Of a stretch of 6,293 bases of DNA, positions 6,256-6,293 are shown in pieces. The position numbers were made by a program, and so were the translations under genes. The notes under the pieces were generated by a model, which was not told the DNA's origin, did no database searches, and worked only from the letters and a program-made list of their open reading frames with translations. This stretch comes from Parvularculaceae bacterium UBA4496 (lineage in GTDB: Bacteria; Pseudomonadota; Alphaproteobacteria; Caulobacterales; Parvularculaceae): the NCBI GenBank assembly GCA_002388885.1, contig DGNI01000088.1:4055-10347 (forward strand), written 5' to 3'. How positions within the stretch are numbered: the first letter of the stretch is position 1; every line of letters starts with the position of its first letter.

Positions 6256-6293
6256 CAGCCGCAAAAAGACCGCGAAAAGACCTCCGCCCGCCG

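Noticed and set aside
6260..6281. Adjacent near-repeat CGCAAAAAGAC / CGCGAAAAGAC
   Set aside because: Two 11-base copies with one mismatch at the window edge are too little to name; the continuation is not visible.

Overview
The window is ordinary protein-coding DNA of a GC-rich Gram-negative bacterium. Codon use, the secreted hydrolases, the bacterial membrane desaturase and the GIN-domain protein suggest an alphaproteobacterium, perhaps a marine Hyphomonadales/Parvularculales-type lineage. That placement is an inference from general style and not from any marker gene. Five protein genes fill almost all of it. I see no RNA gene, insertion sequence, integrase, CRISPR array or phage gene, and no gene-free stretch longer than about 160 bases.

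Region 1 (67-3106, plus strand) is a two-gene operon: a lipoprotein type-B carboxylesterase starting with TTG, then, 10 bases later, an exported M20D-type metal-dependent amidohydrolase. Both carry export signals, so they probably work together outside the cytoplasm on esters and amides. Region 2 (3221-4279, plus) is an integral-membrane fatty acid desaturase with all three histidine boxes, ending in an intrinsic terminator. Region 3 (4295-5344, minus) converges on the desaturase with a 15-base gap. It encodes an exported DUF2807/GIN-type protein whose C-terminal half is ten turns of a roughly 19-residue GSGD repeat, visible in the DNA as a 57-base tandem period. Region 4 (5506-6243, plus) is divergent from region 3 and encodes a family-2-like (GT-A) glycosyltransferase with a very basic C-terminal tail and its own terminator.

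The common theme is the cell envelope: exported hydrolases, membrane lipid desaturation, a repeat-built exported protein and a glycosyltransferase. Nothing shows that all five act in one pathway. The most unusual structures are the 57-base repeat array and two nested 8-bp perfect inverted repeats in the leader of the glycosyltransferase gene, the outer one ending one base before the start codon. I found no convincing new multi-gene system.
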